Below the pieces are notes generated by a model, which saw only the letters and a list, made by a program, of their open reading frames with translations, was not told where the DNA came from and searched no databases. Shown here piece after piece: positions 16,016-24,973 of a stretch of DNA of 64,000 nt. Source of the stretch: Rheinheimera sp. (GTDB lineage Bacteria; Pseudomonadota; Gammaproteobacteria; Enterobacterales; Alteromonadaceae); assembly GCF_030690345.1 (NCBI RefSeq), contig NZ_JAUYGV010000008.1:684433-748432 (forward strand). The letters are read 5' to 3'. Position 1 is the first letter of the stretch; each line of letters begins with the position of its first letter. The translations under genes were made by a program, and so were the position numbers.

Positions 16016-17762
16016 TTACCACCTGCCCTGCTACAATTTCCGACGCCAGCTGCGTTTCAGCTAACTGCCAATGCTGATCTGCCAGCACCTGTAAAGCCGG
16101 ATCATGGCTGACTAAAATAAGCATAACCTGAGGCTTTAGCTGCTGCAGTGCGCTGAGCACCAGATCACGGCTGTGGCCATCTAAACTTGCGGTGGGCTCA
16201 TCCAGCAGTACCACGGCTGTAGGCGCCAACAATACCCGCGCCAGCGCCAACCGCTGCAGCTGACCACCGGATAAACCGCGACCCTGCTCACTGATTTGCC
16301 GGTACAAGCCCGCAGCGGTTTCTGTAACTAATTCTGCCAAACCCAGCCGACTTAACACCGCCAACATTTGCGCTTCGCTGGCCGCCGGTGCCAACAAGCG
16401 CAGGTTGTCGGCCCAGCTGCCGTTGATCAGCCAGGGTTGCTGCGGTAAGTAAGCAAGGGTGTGCTGTGCTAATGATTGGTTATTCAACAATACACTACCG
16501 GCCAGTGGCGGCAATAAACCGCACAAACTCTGTAAAATGGTGGTTTTACCGCGGCCGGAAGCCCCGCTGATAAGCAGGCACTGGCCGGTGGTCAGGTTGG
16601 CACTAAGCCGGCTTTGCAACGGTTGGGCCGGGGTGTAACCTACGGCTAAATTGTTAATGTGCAACTGCTGCACCTCAGGCACTATGGCTGCAGGCATCGG
16701 CTGCGCCGGCGCATGAAAATCAGCTTCGCTTAGCTGAGGCGCTAACTGGTTAGCCGCAGCCAGCGCGGCGGCTCTGTCATGATAAAACTGTGCAAAGCTG
16801 CGCAGTGGCTGAAAAAACTCCGGCGCCAGCATTAAAATAAACAAGCCGGACAATAAGCTAAGCGCAGGAGCCGGCCCCCAATTAATGGCGCCCAACAGGC
16901 CAAAGCCGATATACAGCGCCACACTGGCAATGGCGACACTGGCGAAAAACTCCAGCACCGCGGAAGATAAAAACGCCACTTTTAACGTGCGCATTAACAC
17001 ACGCCGATACTGATCGCTGCGATTGGCGACTTCCGCGTGGGTTTCGGCTACCGCCTGTAAACGCTGAATGGTAGCAAGATGGCGGATACGATCTAAAAAA
17101 TGCCCGGCAAGGCGCTGGCGCAGCAGAAAATGGCGCTGGTTCAGCTGCTCTGCCCCCAGCCCCACCAGTGCCATAAACAGCGGGATAAGCGGGGCACTAA
17201 CCAACAGCAGTAAAGCTGCCAGCCAGTCCATACTGCATACTGCCAACAAAATAAACAGCGGAGCCAACACGGTGAGATATTGCTGCGGCCAATAACGCGC
17301 CAGATAACCGTCGAAGGCTTCGACATCTTCCAGCCACTGGCTGGCCAGCGCTGCCGGTGACTGCTGCTGTAACTGATGCACAGCCCGGTGTTGCCAGCTT
17401 TGCAGCAATGCCTTACGCAACGCCTCACGGCCGGCAACGGCTGCCGCACCGGCCAATAATTCCTGCGCACGTAACAAGACCAGGCGCAACAACATAACCA
17501 GCAGCAGCGCGATCAGCGCTTTAGCCGCTAAGCCAGGTGCTGCTGTGGCATCAGATGCCAGCAGCAACCCCTGATACAACAGATAGCACAGCAGATACCA
17601 CTGACCAATTAAGCCCAGACAGGCCAACACACCACACAGCACCGCCAGGCGCAACTTGCCGCGTTGCCGGTAGCTGACAAAGCGCAGCAGCTCAGTGCCG
17701 CTGCTAAAACTTGCCGTGTTACCGGCCGCGCTAATCATGTCGGGCATGCTGTGTAACAACAA
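16008..17762 (-). CDS. cydD: Heterodimeric ABC exporter subunit CydD
   Basis: Partner of CydC. 584 residues with an N-terminal membrane domain and an ATPase: Walker A SGASGRGKTT, signature LSGGQLQRLALARVLL, Walker B VVLLDEPTASLD. It begins 3 bp after the cydB stop, with alternative in-frame ATGs within the first ten codons; the first is kept because it spaces best to cydB. The CydD-before-CydC order and overlap are the usual ones. Confidence 0.92.
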   Translation of the reverse strand: MLLHSMPDMISAAGNTASFSSGTELLRFVSYRQRGKLRLAVLCGVLACLGLIGQWYLLCYLLYQGLLLASDATAAPGLAAKALIALLLVMLLRLVLLRAQELLAGAAAVAGREALRKALLQSWQHRAVHQLQQQSPAALASQWLEDVEAFDGYLARYWPQQYLTVLAPLFILLAVCSMDWLAALLLLVSAPLIPLFMALVGLGAEQLNQRHFLLRQRLAGHFLDRIRHLATIQRLQAVAETHAEVANRSDQYRRVLMRTLKVAFLSSAVLEFFASVAIASVALYIGFGLLGAINWGPAPALSLLSGLFILMLAPEFFQPLRSFAQFYHDRAAALAAANQLAPQLSEADFHAPAQPMPAAIVPEVQQLHINNLAVGYTPAQPLQSRLSANLTTGQCLLISGASGRGKTTILQSLCGLLPPLAGSVLLNNQSLAQHTLAYLPQQPWLINGSWADNLRLLAPAASEAQMLAVLSRLGLAELVTETAAGLYRQISEQGRGLSGGQLQRLALARVLLAPTAVVLLDEPTASLDGHSRDLVLSALQQLKPQVMLILVSHDPALQVLADQHWQLAETQLASEIVAGQVVNG

Positions 17763-17765
17763 GCT

Positions 17766-18767
17766 TTAATGGTAGCCACCGGCTTTTACCTTGCCGCGAA
17801 ATACCCAGTAGGTCCAGGCGGTATAGGTTAGCACTATCGGGATAACGAACAGGAAGCCAAGTAACAAGAACAGCTGTGACTCAAAGGCTGAAGCAGCGTC
17901 GTACAAGGTGTAGTTTGGCGGCACCATATAAGGCCATTTGCTGGCCAGCAGGCCTAAATAAGTAAACAAAAACAGCCCCATAGTAGCGACAAACGGCATG
18001 CCTTCGTGCTGTTTGCGCAACGAACTGAACACCACATAAGCGCAATACAACGCCAACAATGGCAATAGCCAGATGGCACTGAAACCGCTGAACCAACGCT
18101 GTTTAACAAAGGGGTCGACAAAGGGGGTGTACACGCTGATCACGGCGAACACCACCAGTACCATCAGCAATAAGCGCGGCGCCAGCTTGTAAGCCCATTG
18201 CTGTACTTCGCCCTCGGATTTCATAATCAGCCAGGTGGCACCCAATAAGGCATAGCCGGCAACCAGGCCAAGGCCGGTGATCACGGTAAATGGCGTTAGC
18301 CAGTCCAGCGCGCCGCCAACATAACGGAAGTTTTCTGTTTTAAAGCCCTGAATATATGCGCCTACTACCGCGCCTTGCGCAAACGCTGCCACGGTAGAGC
18401 CGCCGGCAAAAGCCCAGTTCCACAAGTACTTAGAGGTTTTGGCTTTAAAGCGAAACTCAAACGCCACACCGCGGAAAATAAGCCCGGCCAGCAGTAAAAA
18501 CACGCCAATATACAGCGCCGGTAAAAACACCGCATACACCAGAGGGAACGCCGCCAGCAAGCCGGCGCCGCCTAATACTAACCAGGTTTCGTTGCCGTCC
18601 CACACCGGCGCTACCGAGTTCATCATCACGTCGCGGTGATGCTCATCCGGCGCAAACGGGAACAATATGCCCTGGCCTAAGTCGAAGCCATCCATTAGTA
18701 CGTACATCATCACACCAAAGGCGATAATGCCGGCCCAAATCAGCGTTAAATCAAATGGCTGTTCCAT
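17766..18767 (-). CDS. cydB: Cytochrome bd-type quinol oxidase subunit II
   Basis: Second subunit of the bd terminal oxidase in the inner membrane. 333 residues, shorter than E. coli CydB (379) and close to CioB of cyanide-insensitive oxidases. The start MEQPFDLTLIWAGIIAFGVMMYVLMDGFDLGQGILFPF is typical in pattern, with the conserved GFDLG segment and WDGNETWLVLGG loop, followed by about eight membrane helices. Its ATG shares one base with the cydA stop (TAATG). No small CydX gene follows, consistent with a CIO-type enzyme. Confidence 0.93.
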   Translation of the reverse strand: MEQPFDLTLIWAGIIAFGVMMYVLMDGFDLGQGILFPFAPDEHHRDVMMNSVAPVWDGNETWLVLGGAGLLAAFPLVYAVFLPALYIGVFLLLAGLIFRGVAFEFRFKAKTSKYLWNWAFAGGSTVAAFAQGAVVGAYIQGFKTENFRYVGGALDWLTPFTVITGLGLVAGYALLGATWLIMKSEGEVQQWAYKLAPRLLLMVLVVFAVISVYTPFVDPFVKQRWFSGFSAIWLLPLLALYCAYVVFSSLRKQHEGMPFVATMGLFLFTYLGLLASKWPYMVPPNYTLYDAASAFESQLFLLLGFLFVIPIVLTYTAWTYWVFRGKVKAGGYH

Positions 18768-20164
18768 TAGTTGTCTCCTTCCAGGCTGGCATGCGCGGCA
18801 GAAAATGGCCGCTTGGCGCGTTCAACTTCTTCTTGCTCGTGTGGCCGGTTAGCTTTTTCTACACCACCACGGAACACCTTGAGTAAATAGTAAACCCCGG
18901 CACTAAATACCAGCGCATACACCACGATATAGCCAATCAGGGTAAACAGTGCCATGGCGCCGGTAAGCGACGGCGTTAAACCTTCGGCGTGGGTCATCTG
19001 GCCGTAAATAAGCCAGGGCGCGCGGCCGGACTCAGTAACTATCCAACCGGCCAGTACAGCAATAAAAGGGCTTAAACTCATTAAACGCAAACCCTGTAAA
19101 AAGCTGCGGCTTTGGTGGTATTTGGCCTTGTAACGCAACACCAGGCCCCACAGGGCAAACAGCACCATTAACAGCCCCATAGCCACCATAATACGGAACG
19201 ACCAAAACACAATAAACACCGGTGGCTGCATTTCCGCTGCCACTTCATTTAAGCCCGGTACTTCGCCGTTCCAATCGTGGGTTAATACATAGCTGGCCAG
19301 CTTGGGAATTTTTACTTCAAAATGGTTGCTTTGCGTCTGTTGATCCGGAATAGCAAACAATAACAGCGGCACACCGTTAGCGGTTTGCCAGTTACCCTCC
19401 ATCGCTGCTACTTTCATTGGTTGATGCTTTAAGGTATTTAAACCATGAAAATCGCCGATGACCACTTGCAGCGGTGCCAACAGCAGCAACATCCAAAGTG
19501 CAATAGATAAGGCTTTGCGGTTAGTGTCAAATTCACGCTTTTGCAAAATAAACCATGCGCTTACACCAGCCACCACCAACGCAGCGGTAAGGAACGACGC
19601 CAACGCCATATGAATAAAACGGTAAGTAAAGGATGCGGTAAACAGCGCTTCGCTCCAGGACACCACATGGTACATGCCGTTACGCAGTTCTAACCCACCC
19701 GGGGTTTGCATTAACGAGTTGGCGGATAAAATCCAGAATGAGGAAATAAAGGTTCCCAGCGCCACCATAATAGCAGCGAACAAGTGCACACCTTGCGGCA
19801 CTTTGTCACGACCGAACAACAACACACCAAGGAAGGCCGCTTCAAGGAAAAAAGCGGTAATGACCTCGTAACTAAGCACCGGGCCGAGGAAGTTGGCGGT
19901 GGCATAAGAAAAGTTACTCCAGTTAGTACCAAACTGGAATGACATAACTATGCCGGATACCACGCCCATACCGAACACTACGGCAAACACCTGGATCCAA
20001 AACTTAGATAATTTCTGCCACACCGGGTTACCGGTTCTAAAAGACAACGCTTCAAGCACAGCAATAAAACTGGCCAAACCAATAGTAAATACCGGAAAGA
20101 TGGCATGAAAACACACCACAAAGGCAAACTGAAGGCGCGAGAGCAATAGCGGGTCAAGTTCCAT
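18767..20164 (-). CDS. cydA: Cytochrome bd-type quinol oxidase subunit I (short Q-loop, CIO-like)
   Basis: Subunit I binds haems b558, b595 and d and oxidises quinol. 465 residues. The proximal haem histidine lies in VCFHAIFPVF (His19), the conserved GRDKVP motif is present, the second haem His lies in RFIHMALASF, and the quinol-loop Lys/Glu occur in QPMKVAAMEGNW. It is shorter than E. coli CydA (522), lacking the long Q-loop insertion, as in cyanide-insensitive CioA. CTCAGGAGTATTT-ATG gives a strong start. First gene of the cydABDC operon. Confidence 0.94.
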   Translation of the reverse strand: MELDPLLLSRLQFAFVVCFHAIFPVFTIGLASFIAVLEALSFRTGNPVWQKLSKFWIQVFAVVFGMGVVSGIVMSFQFGTNWSNFSYATANFLGPVLSYEVITAFFLEAAFLGVLLFGRDKVPQGVHLFAAIMVALGTFISSFWILSANSLMQTPGGLELRNGMYHVVSWSEALFTASFTYRFIHMALASFLTAALVVAGVSAWFILQKREFDTNRKALSIALWMLLLLAPLQVVIGDFHGLNTLKHQPMKVAAMEGNWQTANGVPLLLFAIPDQQTQSNHFEVKIPKLASYVLTHDWNGEVPGLNEVAAEMQPPVFIVFWSFRIMVAMGLLMVLFALWGLVLRYKAKYHQSRSFLQGLRLMSLSPFIAVLAGWIVTESGRAPWLIYGQMTHAEGLTPSLTGAMALFTLIGYIVVYALVFSAGVYYLLKVFRGGVEKANRPHEQEEVERAKRPFSAAHASLEGDN

Positions 20165-20206
20165 AAATACTCCTGAGTAAAGCTATAAAAGTAAGCTAAC
20201 TTTGGC

Positions 20207-20232
20207 ATTATAACCAATGAATATTAATATTC
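20207..20232 (-). promoter_or_regulatory. Probable cydA promoter region with a 14-bp palindrome
   Basis: A perfect TATAAT lies at 20212-20207 on the minus strand, 43 bp before the cydA start. The -35 position at 17 bp spacing reads AGAGAA, a poor match, which suggests activation. The perfect palindrome GAATATTAATATTC (20219-20232) fills most of the spacer and could be an operator. No clear FNR (TTGAT-N4-ATCAA) box was seen. Confidence 0.45.
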
Positions 20233-20350
20233 TCTGATATATAAAATGCGCCACTTTGTCGCAGATCATGTTTTGTCGCGTTTAAGTTATAGCGCTCAGC
20301 CGCCGGCAACACTATTCTTAATAAGGATTTACTAATTAAAAGGGTGGGTT

Positions 20351-20536
20351 ATGCAAGCTAACGTAGGTGGAATAGATAAAGGCATACGCATTGTGGCCGG
20401 TATGACATTAATGACGCTGGCCGCAACCGGCGCCATAGGAGTATGGGGCTGGCTGGGCATAGTGCCGCTGCTGACCGGGTTATTTAACTTTTGCCCGCTG
20501 TACAGCTTGCTGGGGATTAAAACCTGTAAGGTGTAA
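20351..20536 (+). CDS. DUF2892 (YgaP-like) small membrane protein
   Basis: 61 residues: short N-terminus NVGGIDKGIRIVAG, two hydrophobic helices, and the FNFCPLYSLLGIKTC end typical of DUF2892 proteins, often found alone or fused to rhodanese domains. Inner membrane. Function unknown; the two conserved cysteines suggest a thiol or sulfur link. AGGGTGGGTT-ATG gives the start. Divergent from cydA and followed by a strong terminator. Confidence 0.85.
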   Translation: MQANVGGIDKGIRIVAGMTLMTLAATGAIGVWGWLGIVPLLTGLFNFCPLYSLLGIKTCKV

Positions 20537-20567
20537 AACCAAAAGCCGCCATAGCGGCATAACCCTG

Positions 20568-20609
20568 AAAGCTAAACCAACCGACAGCTACGGTTGTGTT
20601 TGGCTTTTT
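20568..20609 (+). terminator. Intrinsic terminator after the DUF2892 gene
   Basis: AAAGC-T-AAAC-CAACCG pairs with CGGTTG-TGTTT-GGCTTT across a 7-nt loop (about 15 pairs with one mismatch and one bulge), ending in TTTTT. A smaller hairpin GCCGC-CATA-GCGGC precedes it. It ends plus-strand transcription before the convergent DUF885 gene. Confidence 0.75.
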
Positions 20610-20617
20610 AGTTAATC

Positions 20618-22414
20618 TTAGTTATGGCTACTGCTGCTTTTGGCTGCGGTGGCAATAAAGCGATCCATTTCCGCCTGCAGAATTTCCAGTGGCAGCGCAC
20701 CGTTGGCTAATAACGCATCATGAAAAGCCCTGATGTCGAAGGCGCTGCCCAATGCCTGCTCTGCTTTGGCGCGTAACTGCCGGATAGTAATTTCACCCAT
20801 TTTGTACGACAGCGCCTGGCCGGGCCAGGAGATATAGCGATCTACCTCGGCCCGCACATTGGCTGCTGATAACGAGGTGTTGCCGGATAGAAAATCCAGC
20901 GCCTGCTGGCGGCTCCAGCCCTGAGAATGAATGCCGGTGTCGATCACCAGGCGGCAGGCGCGCCACATTTCATAGCTGAGGCGGCCAAATTGCTGATAAG
21001 CGTTTTCGTATACACCCATTTCTACCCCCAACCGTTCGGCGTACAAACCCCAACCTTCGCCATAGGCGCTTAAATACAAATTACGCCGGAACTGCGGCAC
21101 GTTTTCCAGCTCTTGTGACAAAGCGCTTTGTAAGTGATGGCCCGGCACCGATTCGTGCAGGGTTAAGGCGACCAGTTCATACAGCGGGCGCTGATCCAAG
21201 GCGTCGGTGTTAAGCCAATAGGCGCCGCCACGGCTGCCGCCAATGGCCGCCGGGTTATAAGATGCTGTAGTGTAGTTCGGCGCTATCTCGGCCGGCACCG
21301 GCACCACGCCGTAAGGCAGGCGTGGCAGCTTGCCGAAAAACTGCGGCAGGCGGTAGTCGATGCGCTTGGCAATGTACGACGCTTCTTTTAATAACTCGCG
21401 CGGCGTCGTGGCATAAAACTGCGGATCAGTGCGTAAAAAAGTGGTGAAGCCGGTAAAGCTGCCGCTAAACCCGGTTTGTTTAATCAAGGCATCCATTTCA
21501 GCGCGGATGCGTTTTACTTCCGCCAGCCCGGTGTTGTGGATATCAGCCGGGTCCAGATCTGCGGTAACGTAAGTGTTAATAGTATGCCGGTAGTAGGCTT
21601 TGCCGTTGGGTAATTGCTCTGCCGCTAAGCTGTCGGTGGCGGCCTGCATATAATCACCTTCAAGAAAATCCGCTAAACGCGCAAACGCCGGCAGCGCCAC
21701 CTGTGCAATAGCCTGTTTTGCCGCGCGTTGTAACTGCTGTTGTTCGGTTTGCGAAAAGGCCGCCGGCAGGTTTTTAAACGGCTCGTATAAGCTGCTTTGC
21801 AGCGGGTCGCTGTACACCTGCGCCCGCACCGTGGGTGCTATGCCCTGCACGACAATTTTTGGCAGCACAAAGCCGTCTTTAATACCTGTGCGCATATTAT
21901 TGATGTTTTCGTCAAAGTAGCGGCCAAAATCTTTGATGCGACTGATATAGTCTTGATAATCAGCCACTTTGGTCATAGTGAGGCCACTGCTGGCATCTAA
22001 CGCCAGGCTCCAGAAACTGTAAAAGGTATTAGCCGGTATACGATCGAGAAACAGTTGATTCGCCTGAATCGAATTGCGCAGCACCCAGCCGAGTAACTGA
22101 TGATTAACCCGGTCGGCATCGGTTAGTTGCTCTGGCGCAATAGCCTCCAGATGCTGCAGTAGCTGTTGTTCACTGGCAAGACGACGGGCGCGATCTGCCG
22201 GCGTGACACCCGGCAAGCGATCATTGTAACCGGCCAGCCCCATGCGGCCGGCGGTAACCGGGTCTTCCTGCAGGCTGTATTGCCAATGATCGTCGATCAC
22301 TTGTTGCAGTTGCTCAGTCGCCGTGGCGGCTAAAATTGCAGGGGCAATAGCCAATAAGGCCAGGCTAAACAAAGCATGCGTGAATAACGCGGTAAGTGTA
22401 CGGGACCTGAGCAC
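20618..22414 (-). CDS. DUF885-family exported metallohydrolase-like protein
   Basis: 598 residues with an N-terminal signal peptide (hydrophobic residues 8-30, cleavage near ILAATA). DUF885 proteins are predicted zinc peptidases. The expected LHESVPGHHLQ motif is present near residue 416, with a following EGWGLYAERL glutamate motif and the C-terminal PGQALSYKMGE segment. Probably periplasmic. The peptide substrate is unknown. Single gene, convergent with the DUF2892 gene. Confidence 0.88.
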   Translation of the reverse strand: MLRSRTLTALFTHALFSLALLAIAPAILAATATEQLQQVIDDHWQYSLQEDPVTAGRMGLAGYNDRLPGVTPADRARRLASEQQLLQHLEAIAPEQLTDADRVNHQLLGWVLRNSIQANQLFLDRIPANTFYSFWSLALDASSGLTMTKVADYQDYISRIKDFGRYFDENINNMRTGIKDGFVLPKIVVQGIAPTVRAQVYSDPLQSSLYEPFKNLPAAFSQTEQQQLQRAAKQAIAQVALPAFARLADFLEGDYMQAATDSLAAEQLPNGKAYYRHTINTYVTADLDPADIHNTGLAEVKRIRAEMDALIKQTGFSGSFTGFTTFLRTDPQFYATTPRELLKEASYIAKRIDYRLPQFFGKLPRLPYGVVPVPAEIAPNYTTASYNPAAIGGSRGGAYWLNTDALDQRPLYELVALTLHESVPGHHLQSALSQELENVPQFRRNLYLSAYGEGWGLYAERLGVEMGVYENAYQQFGRLSYEMWRACRLVIDTGIHSQGWSRQQALDFLSGNTSLSAANVRAEVDRYISWPGQALSYKMGEITIRQLRAKAEQALGSAFDIRAFHDALLANGALPLEILQAEMDRFIATAAKSSSSHN

Positions 22415-22690
22415 GGGTGTTCTCCAGACTAATCAAAGGGCTGCGTTTTATCGCTGTACCTTAGCATGCCAGCGCTGAGAGCAGGCAATTTTCTAACCCA
22501 TGCTGTAAACGGTTTGGCGCATTCGGCGTGGGTGGCAGATCAAACCATCAAACCGCCGTACCGCAGAGGGAGTGATTTCATGGCGCGATAAATACAGAGC
22601 AAATGCCGAGCGCTCTTATGCTCTGGGCAGTCTGAGAAATATCATTAGTTCTGTGAGAAAAAAACTGGCCCAAACAGGCCAGCTGCATAA

Positions 22691-22930
22691 TTAAGAAGTG
22701 ACTTTTGGTGCTGCTTTTTTACTTTCATGCTTGTGAGCAGCTACAGGGTGCTTAAACTCAGCATCATAGTAAGCAACGCCGTTATGATAGTGATAGCCGG
22801 TGCATAAGCCTTTATCTTTAGAGGCTTGGCTGCAATTATGACCACCGTTAGAGTCCGTTCTGCCACTATGTGCGTTTACGGAAATGCTCAGCACCGCCGC
22901 AACAGCAAGCAACATGGTAACTTTTTTCAT
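22691..22930 (-). CDS. Small secreted His-rich protein (HSGRTD...GYHYH type)
   Basis: 79 residues from the second ATG (22930), chosen because AGGA is 6 bp upstream of it but directly abuts the first ATG (22936). A signal peptide (to about NAHS) is followed by HSGRTDSNGGHNCS and GLCTGYHYHNG, the pattern of small exported YHYH-like proteins, then a Lys/His-rich tail. Metal binding is plausible. Upstream and downstream stretches of about 150-280 bp hold no supported gene. Confidence 0.75.
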   Translation of the reverse strand: MKKVTMLLAVAAVLSISVNAHSGRTDSNGGHNCSQASKDKGLCTGYHYHNGVAYYDAEFKHPVAAHKHESKKAAPKVTS

Positions 22931-23092
22931 GTTCATTCCTTAAATCATTATTTTAATTATAAAACTTTGGGAGATTGCTCAAAGCCTAACCAAGCTATAT
23001 AAGGTTTCCCTTTATTGCAAACAATTAAGTTGCCGCGGCAATATACCATCTACAAAACCATACAGCTGCGCTAACGTTAGTAGACAGCCACA

Positions 23093-23494
23093 TCAAATCT
23101 TGGCAAATGCCTGTGAAAAGTGCTTTTGATGTTTGTGAAACCGCTGTCCACCGGCTGCATTTAACCGTATCTGATTACAGCTGAAAGGCTTTATTATGTA
23201 ACCCCAATTTCCCTTCTGCGAAAAATAGATGACATAATCGATATTCGTGTCAGTATTTTTCCACTGGTTCTTTACCAGAACGGAATCATCAGTAGTCTCA
23301 AGCGACTTTATCTGAACCCGATAGAATACCTGACCATCTGAAATGACTAGATCGGTTTTGCGCCCATGATCCAAAGCGGGCACAAGCACTTCCCAGCCGT
23401 CATTCATAAAGAGGCTGGCTGCATATTGTTCAAATGAATGGCTTTGGTAATGACGATGTTGTTCTGAAGCTAAAACAGAGGTTTTAAGTGGCAT
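23093..23494 (-). CDS. PD-(D/E)XK endonuclease-like protein
   Basis: 133 residues from the ATG at 23494, preceded by GGATTTACT. The longer frame (23536) lacks a ribosome site. The core reads QSHSFEQYAASLFMNDGWEVLVPALDHGRKTDLVI with D in TDLVI, then YRVQIKSL, giving D...Q-I-K in place of the usual E-x-K, as in some intron-type PD-(D/E)XK families and Holliday-resolvase-like folds. Single-domain and cytoplasmic. No partner on the same strand. It could be a repair or accessory nuclease; moderate confidence in the fold. Confidence 0.55.
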   Translation of the reverse strand: MPLKTSVLASEQHRHYQSHSFEQYAASLFMNDGWEVLVPALDHGRKTDLVISDGQVFYRVQIKSLETTDDSVLVKNQWKNTDTNIDYVIYFSQKGNWGYIIKPFSCNQIRLNAAGGQRFHKHQKHFSQAFAKI

Positions 23495-24062
23495 AGTAAA
23501 TCCAAAAATTAATGCCGCTACGTGTTTAATGGCCACATCGCTAACGACAGAGATAACCTGTGGTTAATCTCTTAATAATTTAAGAAGCACTATACCGCTT
23601 ATGCGTGTATCGAGTAGTAACGGAGGCCAGTCCCAAATTTCCAAGCTCTGCTCGTACTTTCTGCTAATACTACTTTCAGCCCCTCTGGGGCGTGTTTCCA
23701 GTTCGGTTGTAAACTTAAACCAGACACTGACGTTCGTCAATACAGCCAAGCTAAAAGGCATTTGCCACCTTGGCTGGGCATAACCCCCCGCCTGCAGCGG
23801 TGGCGGCTGGAAATCAGCCATAGCGCTTTTCGCTTTTTCAGGCATAAACAAGAAGAGTCATTTATGTGCTCAAACCATTACCACCTATGCCATTTGCATG
23901 ATGTTTGTGCAGGTAACATAGCTCTCCAGCACTTTTGACTTCACTCCAAACACCTACCCATTAGGTAATTATCTAATCTTTATCATTAAAACAGCGTTGT
24001 TCCCATTTTAACTTCATCGTATGTTATGTATCGCATTTCTCTTTTCAGTACGCAGGCAGTAT
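23495..24062. other. Intergenic region with a doubtful 95-residue minus-strand frame
   Basis: No secure gene in about 570 bp. A minus-strand frame at 23564-23851 could encode 95 residues (MFMPEKAKSAMADFQPPPLQ... ending LLKLLRD) but lacks a clear ribosome site and resembles no family I know. Within it lie GCCCC-TCT-GGGGC and other short GC hairpins, so it may equally be an untranslated repeat. The right part, AT-rich, should hold the promoter of the SIR2-HerA operon. Confidence 0.4.
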
Positions 24063-24920
24063 ATGGATATAGCATTTTGTACCATTGACGGTAAAAAATG
24101 GGTAGCTCAGGACTTTTTTGATTTAGGCGAAGCTGTTTACACCTCTCTAAGGCGTAATCTAAAGTGCCCTTCTTGTGAGGGTGATGCTTGGTTTAGAAAG
24201 GCAAGCTATGGCAATAAAGTTCCGCATTTTTGTGCTCATCATCTGGAAGGGTGCGAGTATTCCACAACCTACGAACAAATTGGTGAAGGTGATGGCGGAA
24301 GTGAATTTCCTGCCGCAAATCCCGACAGCGGAATCATTCTGGATTTAGGTTTAGAAAAAGACTATTCAATTGACGTAAAGCCTCAAGATCAAAAAGATAT
24401 AGATCCACAAGGGCAGCATCGTGTAGCAACCAAAATCGAAAATGGTGGAGGAAAAGATTTTCCGGCGCACCTGACATTAAAAAGCCTGCTATATAAACTT
24501 GTTCGCTCTGACAAACTCTACTTTTCCGATTCGAAAGTAATAATCCCGAATAGTCCAGTAAAAGGTTTGCCAGAAACGGCCAAAGACCTGTTTGTAAATT
24601 TCAAAAACATTAATGAAAACCTGAAAGATAAAAACCGAATTTTTTGGGGTTTCATTAGTGATGCAGGCTATACCACTGATGGTAAGCTATGGCTTAACGC
24701 AGGTAGCCGAAATGATGGGCTCAGCGTATCAATAAACCCTGAAATTGCAGACGAGTTTAGACGATATTTCAAAGTGGAAGGCTCTTTAGATAATCTTGCT
24801 GGATGCCACGTTTTGGTTATAGGGAATTGCTATTTTGCAGCATCCGGTAAGCCTGTTATATGGTGCGGTCAATTAGACTATATTGTCCTGCGAAGGTACA
24901 AATCTGATCTAGCTCATTGA
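24063..24920 (+). CDS. CoiA-like zinc-ribbon protein at the head of the SIR2-HerA operon
   Basis: 285 residues from the ATG at 24063 (AGGCAGTAT upstream); a 14-residue longer frame lacks support. The N-terminal zinc cluster has CPSC at 35-38 and HFCAHHLEGC at 55-64, like CoiA-type ribbons. A linker rich in Asp/Glu follows, then a C-terminal domain from about residue 135 (LTLKSLLYKLVRSDKLYF ... CHVLVIGNCYFAASG) with no PD-(D/E)XK motif visible. It lies 53 bp before the SIR2 gene on the same strand. A nucleic-acid or trigger sensor for the SIR2-HerA pair is a natural hypothesis; not part of the two-gene system as usually described. Confidence 0.65.
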   Translation: MDIAFCTIDGKKWVAQDFFDLGEAVYTSLRRNLKCPSCEGDAWFRKASYGNKVPHFCAHHLEGCEYSTTYEQIGEGDGGSEFPAANPDSGIILDLGLEKDYSIDVKPQDQKDIDPQGQHRVATKIENGGGKDFPAHLTLKSLLYKLVRSDKLYFSDSKVIIPNSPVKGLPETAKDLFVNFKNINENLKDKNRIFWGFISDAGYTTDGKLWLNAGSRNDGLSVSINPEIADEFRRYFKVEGSLDNLAGCHVLVIGNCYFAASGKPVIWCGQLDYIVLRRYKSDLAH

Positions 24921-24973
24921 GTTAAATAATAATAAATTCGGATTTGATAGAACTTAATTAATGGGAATTAACA

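Noticed and set aside
22415-23092. Possible integron attC-like sites (CGCTAACG/GTTAG patterns) around the small secreted gene
   Set aside because: The core and inverse-core spacing and the stem structure of attC could not be established by eye, and no integrase is present.
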